Both the position numbers and the translations under genes were made by a program. Below, in pieces: positions 23,356-30,514 of a stretch of DNA of 37,489 nt (positions are counted from its first letter, which is position 1; every line of letters starts with the position of its first letter). The notes under the pieces were generated by a model that made no database searches, had not been told where the DNA came from, and saw nothing but the letters and a program-made list of their open reading frames with translations. Origin of the DNA: Candidatus Harrisonbacteria bacterium (GTDB taxonomy: Bacteria > Patescibacteriota > Minisyncoccia > UBA6257 > UBA11618); NCBI GenBank assembly GCA_016867415.1, contig VGJO01000003.1, positions 1-37,489 on the forward strand, read 5' to 3'.

Positions 23356-23709
23356 TTAAAGCTCTTCTTTCAAATCATCTTCCACTCTCTTTACCGCCTT
23401 TTCCACTCGAGCTGCATTCTTCGCGCCTATGTCCAATTTATACCGCATCTTTGGCACTCGCCGCATCTGCATCTTCTCCACTAAGAATCGCTGGATATAC
23501 CCCGCTCCTTTTTGAAGCTTATCCATCACCGCTTTCTCCTCACTCTCCGGCACCACCGCCACATACGCCACCCCCTCCACCTCATCCTCCGTCACCTCCA
23601 CGTTCGTCACGGTAACGAGCGCCGGCGAAAAATCCATCTCCCGCGTCAAAATCATCGAAAGCTCCTGAAGCAACACACTCTGCAACCTCTGTCCCCTATA
23701 AATCCCCAT
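23356..23709 (-). CDS. rbfA: ribosome-binding factor A
   Basis: 117 residues. The KH-like RbfA fold: YRGQRLQSVLLQELSMIL (4-21), LVTVTNVEVTEDEVEGVAYVAV (31-52), and a C-terminal FLVEKMQMRRVPKMRYKLD that matches the family LR..L..R..P.l.F..D pattern. It binds the 30S subunit near helix 1 and matures 16S rRNA. The ATG is preceded by GGAGG ten bases upstream. It lies downstream of infB on the same strand, the usual infB-rbfA order, but a Cys-rich gene and a terminator separate them. Confidence 0.93.
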   Translation of the reverse strand: MGIYRGQRLQSVLLQELSMILTREMDFSPALVTVTNVEVTEDEVEGVAYVAVVPESEEKAVMDKLQKGAGYIQRFLVEKMQMRRVPKMRYKLDIGAKNAARVEKAVKRVEDDLKEEL

Positions 23710-23774
23710 ATCTTTATTCCCTCCATAAAAGCATCAAATAAAAGAAATGTAAAGGAAAAGAATTAGAGAAAAAA

Positions 23775-24149
23775 CTAATTTCTATAATTCACTCGAATAC
23801 CATCCATGTTGTAATAAAGGCATTCTTGTTGAAGTCCTTGATTAACTATTGGACTACAAAGAGTATTTTTATCAACTTGTCCCTGAAGATACCTCACGCA
23901 TAAGTCGGCTAATCGAGGCTCTTTATAAATATCGCATCTATTATCTCTCACCATGAGCATGATTGATTGAAATTGGTACAAATAGCAATAATCTCTCCCC
24001 ATTTGTTCCGGAATTACCTCACACTCCCCTTTCCTTCTAACCACATCTTCAATACACCGATACCGAGAGTCCTTCCTAGCATCCTGAGGAATCTTTTCAC
24101 ATATAGAATAGTCTCGTCTCTTTTCCGACCTTCTGCAGAAAAGAAGCAT
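23775..24149 (-). CDS. small Cys-rich protein, possibly N-terminally truncated
   Basis: 124 residues from the ATG at 24149. The sequence repeats a loose C-x-x-I ... C module: DYSICEKIPQDARKDSRYRC, GECEVIPEQMGRDYCY, DNRCDIYKEPRLADLCVRYL, LCSPIVNQGLQQEC. From memory, similar Cys-repeat proteins are common in Patescibacteria and normally begin with a signal peptide or lipobox, which is absent here. The frame is open upstream to a TTG at 24290, but that extension would translate the infB terminator and a 15-bp inverted repeat, so I reject it. No Shine-Dalgarno is visible. Either a leaderless or reduced gene, or a remnant that has lost its export signal. Confidence 0.55.
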   Translation of the reverse strand: MLLFCRRSEKRRDYSICEKIPQDARKDSRYRCIEDVVRRKGECEVIPEQMGRDYCYLYQFQSIMLMVRDNRCDIYKEPRLADLCVRYLQGQVDKNTLCSPIVNQGLQQECLYYNMDGIRVNYRN

Positions 24150-24152
24150 GGC

Positions 24153-24207
24153 TTTTTTGTGGTGGTATTTTGTCTGGTTTTTGTCCTCAAAGTACCACCA
24201 CAAAAAA
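24153..24207. repeat. 15-bp perfect inverted repeat upstream of the Cys-rich gene
   Basis: TTTTTTGTGGTGGTA (24153-24167) and TACCACCACAAAAAA (24193-24207) with 25 bases between. On the minus strand it would form a strong hairpin ending three bases before the ATG at 24149. Confidence 0.75.
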
Positions 24208-24226
24208 TTCTTTTCGAAGCCTGAAA

Positions 24227-24246
24227 GAAACCCCGCTGGGGGTTTC
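24227..24246 (-). terminator. infB terminator hairpin
   Basis: Minus strand GAAACCCC, loop CAGC, GGGGTTTC, then TTTCAG. It lies about 60 bases after the infB stop. The U-tract is short. Confidence 0.65.
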
Positions 24247-24306
24247 TTGTGTCGGAAAAGAGGCGAGGATACTTTCAACCAGCCAACCAAAGTTAAAAAA
24301 CTTTAA

Positions 24307-25746
24307 CTAGTAAAACACCAAAAAGTCTTCCTTAAGAATCTCAGTTACACTCTTCACCATCATTCCACACTCATTCCCCTCGGTTACCACTACTGCATCC
24401 ACCTTATTTTGCTGCAAGTTAATTAACCGCGCCTCCCCTATCACTACTCCCTTCCGTTCAATCTCGCACTTTGCATTATTCACCACTTCACCCTTAATCA
24501 CCTTTCCACCCACCACCTGCTTCTCCCCCTTGGCTCCAAAAGTCGCCAAGACCTCAAGCCTCCCCTTCTCCACTCGCTTCACATTCCCCGTCAACCAATC
24601 CTCCAAATTTTTGATAAGCTCATACACAATCTCTGAAGAAAAAACCTTCACCTGCGTCTCCTCCGTATATGCCTTTTGCATGATCTCCGCCGCCTTTGAC
24701 ATCTTCACCTTAAAGCCAATCACGATCGCCCTGGTACTCATCGCAATTTTTAAATTTCCATCAGTAATATCTCCCACCGCCTGATCAATAATCTTGATCT
24801 CCGATTTATCCGGCACCGGCAATGCCTTAATGATAGAAGAAAGCGCTTCTAAAGAACCTGCATCATTTGCCTTCAAAATAAGATTAATAAATTTCTTCTC
24901 TTGATCCTTCCTAGTCACGAGTCCCGTGGGCTCTTTGGCCATTTCCGTCTCCTCCACTGTCTTCACTTCTCCTCCAACCAAAAATTCCTCTCCTACCTTT
25001 GGCTGCTTTGGAAAGCCCAGAAGCAAAAAAGGGGTCGAAGGTACCGCTTCCTTGATCTGCTTTCCGCTCGAGTCCTCCATCATCTTTATCCTCGCCTTCT
25101 CCCCCAAAAAAAGCACTGAGTCTCCTACCCTAATCACCCCATCGCGAGCAATCACCGCCGCGACCACCCCTCGCCGATTATCCAAATGTGATTCGAGAAT
25201 AAATCCCTTTCCCGGAGCCGTCTCATCATAGGTAATACCCTCCACCTCCGCCACAAAAAGAAGCAAATCGAGTAATTCATCCACCCCCTCTCCTGTCATT
25301 GCCGATACTGGCTTATAGGAAATATCTCCTCCCATTCCTTCAAGTAACACTCCCAAGGTAAAAAGATCGTTAATCACTCTATTCACATCCGCTCCCGGCT
25401 TATCCATCTTCGTCACTGCCACCACAAACGGTATCTCTGCCTTCTTAATCGTCTCAAATGCCTCCTTAGTCTGCGACCGCACTCCCTCGTCTCCCGCCAC
25501 GATAAGAATAGCAATATCTGCCACTTTTCCTCCCCGTTCCCGCATCATTGAAAATGCCTCATGTCCCGGCGTATCAATAAAAGTCATTTTCTGACCCTTA
25601 TGCTCTATCTCATATGCTCCAATCGCCTGGGTGATCCCCCCCGCCTCCCGCGCCGCCACATTCGTCTTCTTAATGTAGTCCAAAATAGTGGTCTTCCCAT
25701 GATCCACATGTCCCACAACCACAATGACTGGCGGTCTTTTCTTCAT
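24307..25746 (-). CDS. infB: translation initiation factor IF-2, short form
   Basis: 479 codons from the ATG at 25746 (MKKRPPVIVVVGHVDHGKTT). The frame extends upstream to 25878, but that part reads as a hydrophobic chance sequence and overlaps the divergent promoter. GTPase motifs: GHVDHGKTT (12-20), the IF-2 signature AGGITQAIGAYE, DTPGHEAF, TKMDKPGA, then domains II, III and IV with the C-terminal initiator-tRNA-binding barrel (KGEVVNNAKCEIERKGVVIG, NECGMMVK). The long N-terminal region of other bacteria (IF-2 of about 700-900 residues) is entirely missing, as is common in Patescibacteria. It recruits fMet-tRNA to the 30S subunit and promotes subunit joining. Confidence 0.96.
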   Translation of the reverse strand: MKKRPPVIVVVGHVDHGKTTILDYIKKTNVAAREAGGITQAIGAYEIEHKGQKMTFIDTPGHEAFSMMRERGGKVADIAILIVAGDEGVRSQTKEAFETIKKAEIPFVVAVTKMDKPGADVNRVINDLFTLGVLLEGMGGDISYKPVSAMTGEGVDELLDLLLFVAEVEGITYDETAPGKGFILESHLDNRRGVVAAVIARDGVIRVGDSVLFLGEKARIKMMEDSSGKQIKEAVPSTPFLLLGFPKQPKVGEEFLVGGEVKTVEETEMAKEPTGLVTRKDQEKKFINLILKANDAGSLEALSSIIKALPVPDKSEIKIIDQAVGDITDGNLKIAMSTRAIVIGFKVKMSKAAEIMQKAYTEETQVKVFSSEIVYELIKNLEDWLTGNVKRVEKGRLEVLATFGAKGEKQVVGGKVIKGEVVNNAKCEIERKGVVIGEARLINLQQNKVDAVVVTEGNECGMMVKSVTEILKEDFLVFY

Positions 25747-25792
25747 ACGTTCCAATAAAATATCAAATTTTTCCCAATAAGACAACAGAAAA

Positions 25793-25824
25793 TTGACAAA
25801 AAAAATAAATAGAAGCACTATAAA
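25793..25824 (+). promoter_or_regulatory. possible promoter for the 219-codon gene
   Basis: TTGACA (25793-25798) and TATAAA (25819-25824), with a longer than ideal 20-base spacer, 44 bases before the GTG start. Confidence 0.35.
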
Positions 25825-25867
25825 CTCCGGACTTTGAAAACCCTTAAAAAAGAAAGAGAGGATTCGC

Positions 25868-26527
25868 GTGACCAACATTCAAAAAAAATTAGAACATTTT
25901 TTTCATCTTAAATTAGATGAATTGAAAGCGAATAATATCTGGCTAGGAGCCGTTGAGCGATTAGAAAGAAGGAAAGAAGAAATTCTTCGCAAAGCCGGTC
26001 AATATCGCTACAAAGATCAAAGTCTTCTTCCTTTTTTGTTTGTGATCGGTCCTCAAGTGCGCTCTTTCCATGATCAGCTCCAGATGGTGCCCGGCAGTTC
26101 CGATTCCATTAATCCACTCCATATTGCCGACCAAGTCCCTAGAGACGAAGTCGCTACTGTCCGGGTCATCTATGGTATTTCCGAGATCAAAGAAGCCGCG
26201 GGCCAGCGTCCCAAAACAGCCCTCGAGACTATTCGCAATGCTAACTGGCGACCCAAACAAAAAAGATACTGTGGCCCGAATAAGAATTATATTGAGATTA
26301 CCACCTGGGATCTCCTCGCCATTGGAAGAGAACTTAATCTCTTAGCTAATGAGAGAATCGTCGCCACTAGTTCGATAGTAAGCGGCCTCCACGCAAGCGA
26401 ACGTGCTCATCCTTGCCTCATGCGAAAAAGTGGTGGTGGTCTCCATGCTTTTAGCATTGGTGAATACGCTGATGACGAAAATCTGCATTACTTCGCCTTT
26501 CGCGAACGAAGTAATATCTTTCTCTAG
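25868..26527 (+). CDS. protein of unknown function
   Basis: 219 codons from a GTG with GAGAGGA just upstream; it is followed by a terminator. No signal peptide or transmembrane segment. The N-terminal 60 residues are helical and basic (KLEHFFHLKLDELKANNIW, RLERRKEEILRKAG). The centre has an aligned-looking stretch, PFLFVIGPQVRSFHDQLQMV and RVIYGISEIKEAAGQRPKTA, and the C-terminal part is rich in His, Gly and Arg (GLHASERAHPCLMRKSGGGL). I recognise no family. It is transcribed divergently from infB. Confidence 0.72.
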   Translation: MTNIQKKLEHFFHLKLDELKANNIWLGAVERLERRKEEILRKAGQYRYKDQSLLPFLFVIGPQVRSFHDQLQMVPGSSDSINPLHIADQVPRDEVATVRVIYGISEIKEAAGQRPKTALETIRNANWRPKQKRYCGPNKNYIEITTWDLLAIGRELNLLANERIVATSSIVSGLHASERAHPCLMRKSGGGLHAFSIGEYADDENLHYFAFRERSNIFL

Positions 26528-26545
26528 CCTCCCATTTTCACCAAT

Positions 26546-26575
26546 AAAAAGCCTGGGTTATCCTCGGGCTTTTTT
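26546..26575. terminator. bidirectional intrinsic terminator
   Basis: AAAAAGCC...GGGCTTTTTT stem with inner GGG/CC pairing around TTAT. It separates the convergent 219-codon gene and the DUF805 gene. Confidence 0.8.
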
Positions 26576-26584
26576 CTTAAAAAA

Positions 26585-27001
26585 TTACTTATTCAGAATA
26601 TCCTCCCAAAATCCTCTTTCTTTAAGCGTTCCGTAGTTATTTTCCCCATCAATCCCCCGCATAATAATAAGAAATACGCAGACTATAAGCCCTACATAAG
26701 GTACGATCATTAAGAGCGAAAACCAGCCACTCTCCCCAATATCATGGAATCGTCTCGCGGTAAGAGAGAGAATAAAAAAAATCTGAACAATCGTGCCAAT
26801 CACAAATAGTGTTCCGACAAAAAAAAGATAAGTGAAAGGTACTGTTTCTGACTGTAGATTATTAAACCAAGCCGATTCAAACAAGTAAAAACTGATCAAA
26901 AGAAGAAATGCTAAATAAATAAGAGAAAAAACAAAGCTCCCAAAAAACCAATGTTTTCGCCCAATCCTCCCATCAAAAAAACTATTAAGATTTCTAGTCA
27001 T
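26585..27001 (-). CDS. DUF805 membrane protein
   Basis: 138 residues. DUF805 hallmarks: FDGRIGRKHWFFG at the N-terminus (9-21), four predicted membrane helices, ARRFHDIGESGWFSLLMIVP after helix 3, and a C-terminal GIDGENNYGTL. Inner-membrane family of unknown function, often near envelope genes. ATG start; single gene, facing a terminator. Confidence 0.9.
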   Translation of the reverse strand: MTRNLNSFFDGRIGRKHWFFGSFVFSLIYLAFLLLISFYLFESAWFNNLQSETVPFTYLFFVGTLFVIGTIVQIFFILSLTARRFHDIGESGWFSLLMIVPYVGLIVCVFLIIMRGIDGENNYGTLKERGFWEDILNK

Positions 27002-27071
27002 ATAGTAATAAAAGCACAGTCAAAAAAAAAGAAAAGTACCACGTGGAGTGACGCAGGAAATTCAGAATAAT

Positions 27072-28097
27072 TTAGAGAGATAAATTCTCCGCTTCTTCAT
27101 ATCGAAGCCGTTGCAAAACCATTTTTCCTCCATCTTTTTCCATCAATCTTGGTTGGGCAAAGTCATAAATCATAGTTGGATAAAAATCTATTTTTTTCAC
27201 CCCTTTCTTTGTAAAGAATATTTTAAGCGCCAATCCAGCCCGCGTTTCAAACGACCACATCTGATCAAACACGAAATTTCCCAAACTATAAAAAATATAT
27301 TTTCCTTTATATTGCTCCATGGTCTGCACCACATGAGGATGATGACCAATCACCATCTCCGCTCCCGCATCAATCGCCGACCGAGCAAACTCTGTCTGCG
27401 ATTTGTTTGGCTTCTCTTCGTACTCCCGCCCCGAGTGCATTGAGACAATCACAATATCCGCCTGCACTCTCGCCGCCCGCACCGCCTCCTGCATTTTCTC
27501 TATCCGCATAAACGCCGTCCCCGCCCTGACCCTCCCCGCTTCATAGACCTGCGGCACCACATCTGGATCATTGTATGCTAAAAATGCAAATCTGATTCCC
27601 TTAGTAGTAATAATCACCGGCCGATTTGCCTCTTCACTATTTCTTCCGGCTCCCACATATTCAATCCCCACTTTATAAAGAGCCTCAAAAGTATCAAGAA
27701 GTCCTTTCTTACCAAAATTAGGCACATGATTATTAGCAAGCGATAAAATCGAAAATCCCGCCTCTTGCAATGCTTCAGCCGCCTCCAGATCCGCCCGAAA
27801 ACTCATCTCATAAGGCCGCACCGGCTCGCCCGGCGTAATTGACGTTTCAAGATTTCCAAAAGTAATATCCGCCCCTCTAAGAAACGATTCTGTTTTTCGA
27901 AATGGATAATCATACCCATATTGCTGCATCCTTTTTCCCACTGTCCGCGAAAGCATCACATCCCCCACCGCTACCATTGTCACTTCCGCCTCAACCTCCT
28001 CTTTTAAAATTCCAGGCTTTATTTTCGTTTCCTCACTAAAAGAAAAAAGGGAAATTATGATAAGAACAGAAAGAATAGAGATAGAGTTTTTTTTCAT
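27072..28097 (-). CDS. CapA/PGA_cap-type metallophosphoesterase, secreted
   Basis: 341 residues with an N-terminal signal peptide (KKNSISILSVLIIISLFSFS). PGA_cap (PF09587) motifs: VAVGDVMLSR (42-51), ITFGNLETSI, LSLANNHVPNFG, IVSMHSGREYEE, VIGHHPHVVQ and YSLGNFVFDQ; the Asp, Asn and His in these form the binuclear metal site of the calcineurin-like fold. CapA/PgsA-type proteins act in poly-gamma-glutamate capsule export or synthesis, but stand-alone homologues are widespread and their substrate is unknown. No capB or capC is nearby. It is the last gene before the accessory island; the recombinase-tail debris begins about 40 bases upstream of its start. Confidence 0.92.
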   Translation of the reverse strand: MKKNSISILSVLIIISLFSFSEETKIKPGILKEEVEAEVTMVAVGDVMLSRTVGKRMQQYGYDYPFRKTESFLRGADITFGNLETSITPGEPVRPYEMSFRADLEAAEALQEAGFSILSLANNHVPNFGKKGLLDTFEALYKVGIEYVGAGRNSEEANRPVIITTKGIRFAFLAYNDPDVVPQVYEAGRVRAGTAFMRIEKMQEAVRAARVQADIVIVSMHSGREYEEKPNKSQTEFARSAIDAGAEMVIGHHPHVVQTMEQYKGKYIFYSLGNFVFDQMWSFETRAGLALKIFFTKKGVKKIDFYPTMIYDFAQPRLMEKDGGKMVLQRLRYEEAENLSL

Positions 28098-28138
28098 TAA
28101 AAGCTATCTTTGACTATTAATTAAACCCTTGTTTTCCA

Positions 28139-28195
28139 ATTGGCGGTGAAATTATATCCTTTGTACGAACCTTTTTCGAGCGGAAAATGAACTGA
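28139..28195 (+). pseudogene. 3' tail of a serine recombinase gene (remnant 1)
   Basis: The frame reads IGGEIISFVRTFFERKMN and stop. It matches the C-terminal ends of the other two recombinase copies here (VRTFFEQNPD in the repeats; KIRTDFAQNL in the intact gene). No upstream part of the gene is present. The 28152-28382 minus frame across it is a chance frame. Confidence 0.6.
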
Positions 28196-28306
28196 CCCGC
28201 CCCGCCACTGCCTTGCTTCGCTCGGCAACACCAAAGAAAAATGTCTCTTGCTTTTTTGGATTTGCGCGCGACCAATTTTTTCTTCTAAAAGGATGATAAC
28301 ATTTTT

Positions 28307-28496
28307 GCGGTCGTTTTTGATTGATGTTCGAACTTTCTTTGAGCAGAACCCCGACTAAGGAAACCGCCCCGCCGCCGCTCAAAAGCAGGCGGGCAAAAAT
28401 TCCTTCCCCCCAACCCCCTTCCTTTTTGCCCGCCTGCTTGGGCTTCGCCCTGAAATTTTTTTGGCGAACAGATTTATCGGCGGGATTGGAGCGCGT
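28307..28496 (+). repeat. 190-bp inverted repeat, left copy
   Basis: It matches the reverse complement of 35432-35621 with about two mismatches by eye. It contains a recombinase 3' tail (RSFLIDVRTFFEQNPD, stop at 28346-28348), a 17-bp perfect stem (28383-28399 with 28423-28439; AAGCAGGCGGGCAAAAA) with a 23-base pyrimidine-rich loop, and a small GGGC-TTC-GCCC hairpin followed by T7. Confidence 0.9.
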
Positions 28497-28503
28497 GCCA
28501 ATA

Positions 28504-28818
28504 TCATTGGCGCGCCTCCTTCGGCGACTTAAAAAATAAAACTGATACTACTAAATCTACAATAGACCAAAAGAAATGTCCAAAGTAGAGAGGGTTGATC
28601 GGATTAAAAACGATTGCGATAACGATCATGGTCAGCATCCATCTCTTATTTTTCTCTTTGTGATATAGATACACTGAGAATGCGGCCGCCCCAAAGATCA
28701 CAAGCTTAAGAGCTTGATAGAAAAAGTAAGGCCATACCGGGATTACTGCGACAAGTAATGCTATGGTCGCTATCTTCGAAAAAAGTTTTCGATATTCAGC
28801 TTGTTCTTTGGTAACCAT
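28504..28818 (-). CDS. small membrane protein, DUF6804-like
   Basis: 104 residues, three to four hydrophobic segments. The motif order fits what I recall of DUF6804: an N-terminal YRKLF, PVWPYFFYQALKLVIFG (27-43), a central KEKNKRWMLT, IAIVFNPINPLYFGHFFW (66-84) and a short C-terminal helix. The FNPI.P motif is the strongest cue. It is the last gene of the seven-gene operon, eight bases after the AAA+ gene; its stop lies eight bases from the left inverted repeat. Function unknown; a membrane partner of the chaperone set is inference. Confidence 0.7.
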   Translation of the reverse strand: MVTKEQAEYRKLFSKIATIALLVAVIPVWPYFFYQALKLVIFGAAAFSVYLYHKEKNKRWMLTMIVIAIVFNPINPLYFGHFFWSIVDLVVSVLFFKSPKEARQ

Positions 28819-28826
28819 AAGTATTT

Positions 28827-29906
28827 CTACGACCTCTCCAAATTTGTAAACTTATCATAATAGGCAAGCTCTTCTTTTGAGATCGATGGTTGAAATTTAC
28901 TCATAGCTTCCAAAAGCAACCTTTCGTCAATAAAACTTTTGTCTTGCGCGACAGCTAGACGAGCGGCCTGTGTGACAATAAGCTCGATGTCCGAACCAAC
29001 GTAGAACTCTGTTTTTTTTGACAATTTGTCGAAGTCAATTCCCTTGTCATAAGGTCGTCCGGATAGGAAAATCCTAAACATATCCTTTCTTGCCTCAAAG
29101 TCTGGCGGTCCAACAAAAATTCGTTTATCCATTCTGCCGGATCTCATAATGGCCGCATCGATCATGTGGGGTCTATTTGTTGCTCCAACGACCAAAATCT
29201 TATTTGCCCCAGCATTGTTGAGCTGAAGCAAAAACTCGTTGATCTCTTCTTTTTTAATATCAGCTGAGGAAGTTAGCTCTTCTCTCTTTGGTATAAGACC
29301 CTCGATTTCATCAATAAAAACAATAGCCGGAGATTGCATCTTCGCCATCTCAAATACTTTCGCAATATTACCTACTGCACCGTGAACCCACGGCGTGGCA
29401 ACCGATGAAGGGTTGAGCTCAAAGAAATTGTATCCCAGTTCTTCAGCCAATTTTTTGACAATAAAAGTTTTTCCACATCCCGGAGGACCATAAAGTAATA
29501 TGCCATTGGGGATAGAGAGTTTAAATTTTAAGAACTTCTCCGGATTTTTTAGGGGCTCTATGACTTCACTAATCAAAAGGGCTTTGAGTCCCTGCATGCC
29601 TGCAACACAATCAAAACCACGCAATGTGGTGAGACTATCGATAATATCGGTTATCTTCTCATGTGAGTGGACATTTATGACCACACCAAGATATTTTTTA
29701 TTCTCATGATCAATCGTCACAAGATCATATCTTTTACCTCGATCAATAACTTCCTCTGGTCGAATATTGGTGAATAGATATAAATATTTTCCGTCAGAAA
29801 GCTCGTAAACTTCTGTGAAAAAGATACGTTCTACGCGACCTTTAATTGTGAGGTCATCCCTCACCTTGAATCCGTTATGTAAAATTGGTTTAGTTGATGT
29901 TGTCAT
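28827..29906 (-). CDS. AAA+ ATPase (Cdc48/FtsH-like module)
   Basis: 359 residues with one AAA domain. The N-terminal domain (about 1-100) is of unknown type with a beta-rich start. Then LLYGPPGCGKT (Walker A 140-147), AIVFIDEIEGLIPKR (Walker B, D199-E200), VVGATNRP (sensor 1, N244), RSGRMDKRI (Arg fingers R255 and R258) and GSDIELIVTQAARLA (sensor-2 helix, 304-318). These are features of the classic AAA clade (p97, proteasome, FtsH). It has no transmembrane helix and no protease domain, so it would act as a cytosolic unfoldase or remodeller, presumably with the membrane-anchored partners encoded beside it. It starts 29 bases after the coiled-coil gene. Confidence 0.93.
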   Translation of the reverse strand: MTTSTKPILHNGFKVRDDLTIKGRVERIFFTEVYELSDGKYLYLFTNIRPEEVIDRGKRYDLVTIDHENKKYLGVVINVHSHEKITDIIDSLTTLRGFDCVAGMQGLKALLISEVIEPLKNPEKFLKFKLSIPNGILLYGPPGCGKTFIVKKLAEELGYNFFELNPSSVATPWVHGAVGNIAKVFEMAKMQSPAIVFIDEIEGLIPKREELTSSADIKKEEINEFLLQLNNAGANKILVVGATNRPHMIDAAIMRSGRMDKRIFVGPPDFEARKDMFRIFLSGRPYDKGIDFDKLSKKTEFYVGSDIELIVTQAARLAVAQDKSFIDERLLLEAMSKFQPSISKEELAYYDKFTNLERS

Positions 29907-29935
29907 AAATTTTTCTTATCGTCTTTCATAAAAAA

Positions 29936-30508
29936 TTATTGTGGAGTGCAGTTGGCATCTAGGAAATTGTTATAGGTATCAATCTGACTGTCGAAGGCCT
30001 TTCTTCTTTGATCCCAACTGTTTGCGACAGTAATAAGTCTTTGGCGTTCAGTATTATAGCGATCTACCCTAGAGTTGTAATTGTCTACTGCATACTCATT
30101 ATTTTCATCGACATACATTGCCTCAATGGCGACCTTTTCAGCCTTATTTGCGGCAATTTGTCGATCCAAGGTATCACTCTCGGTAGCCAACTGGGCTTCC
30201 GTAGATGCATTCGGTTTTAACTGCATTGCTCTGTTGTAATTAGAATCAGAGCATCGAAATGTTTGACCGCCTTCTGACAAGAGGTTATTGGAATTTGTAC
30301 CGCCAGAAGATGTGTTGGTTGAGGTTGAGGAGCCGCTATCAGACCAAATTATCCATCCAAAAAAGAGAATCACGCTAGCAATGATCAGAATTTTTTTCCA
30401 ATTATATTTACTTTTTTCTGATAGAGGTTTCTCACGATTAATTGTACCCGTTTTTTGAGGGGTATCCTTATCTAAAAAATCTGTATCAAATTTAAGATGG
30501 TCTGACAT
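29936..30508 (-). CDS. single-span membrane protein with extracytoplasmic coiled coil
   Basis: 190 residues. A short acidic/polar cytoplasmic N-terminus (1-38), one transmembrane helix (about 39-56, ILIIASVILFFGWIIW), a Ser/Thr/Gly linker (57-80), then a helical, Asn/Gln/Arg-rich domain (95-180) with repeated YN.R..RYN-type patterns (NYNSRVDRYNTERQRL). Cys86 and Cys187 flank this helical hairpin and could pair outside the cell. The gene starts six bases after the J-like gene. It may be a sensor or scaffold of the membrane-bound chaperone complex, which is inference from position only. Confidence 0.8.
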   Translation of the reverse strand: MSDHLKFDTDFLDKDTPQKTGTINREKPLSEKSKYNWKKILIIASVILFFGWIIWSDSGSSTSTNTSSGGTNSNNLLSEGGQTFRCSDSNYNRAMQLKPNASTEAQLATESDTLDRQIAANKAEKVAIEAMYVDENNEYAVDNYNSRVDRYNTERQRLITVANSWDQRRKAFDSQIDTYNNFLDANCTPQ

Positions 30509-30514
30509 ATAATT

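Noticed and set aside
25747-25878. N-terminal extension of IF-2
   Set aside because: Hydrophobic chance reading overlapping a divergent promoter; IF-2 starts naturally at MKKRPPVIVVVGHVDHG.
28152-28382. 76-codon minus frame containing GVAERSKAVAG
   Set aside because: Lies antisense to recombinase-tail debris and the inverted repeat; a peptide of this type is a known product of annotating non-coding DNA.
28383-28439. CRISPR array or integron attC
   Set aside because: Only one stem per copy, no spaced direct repeats, no cas genes and no tyrosine integrase.
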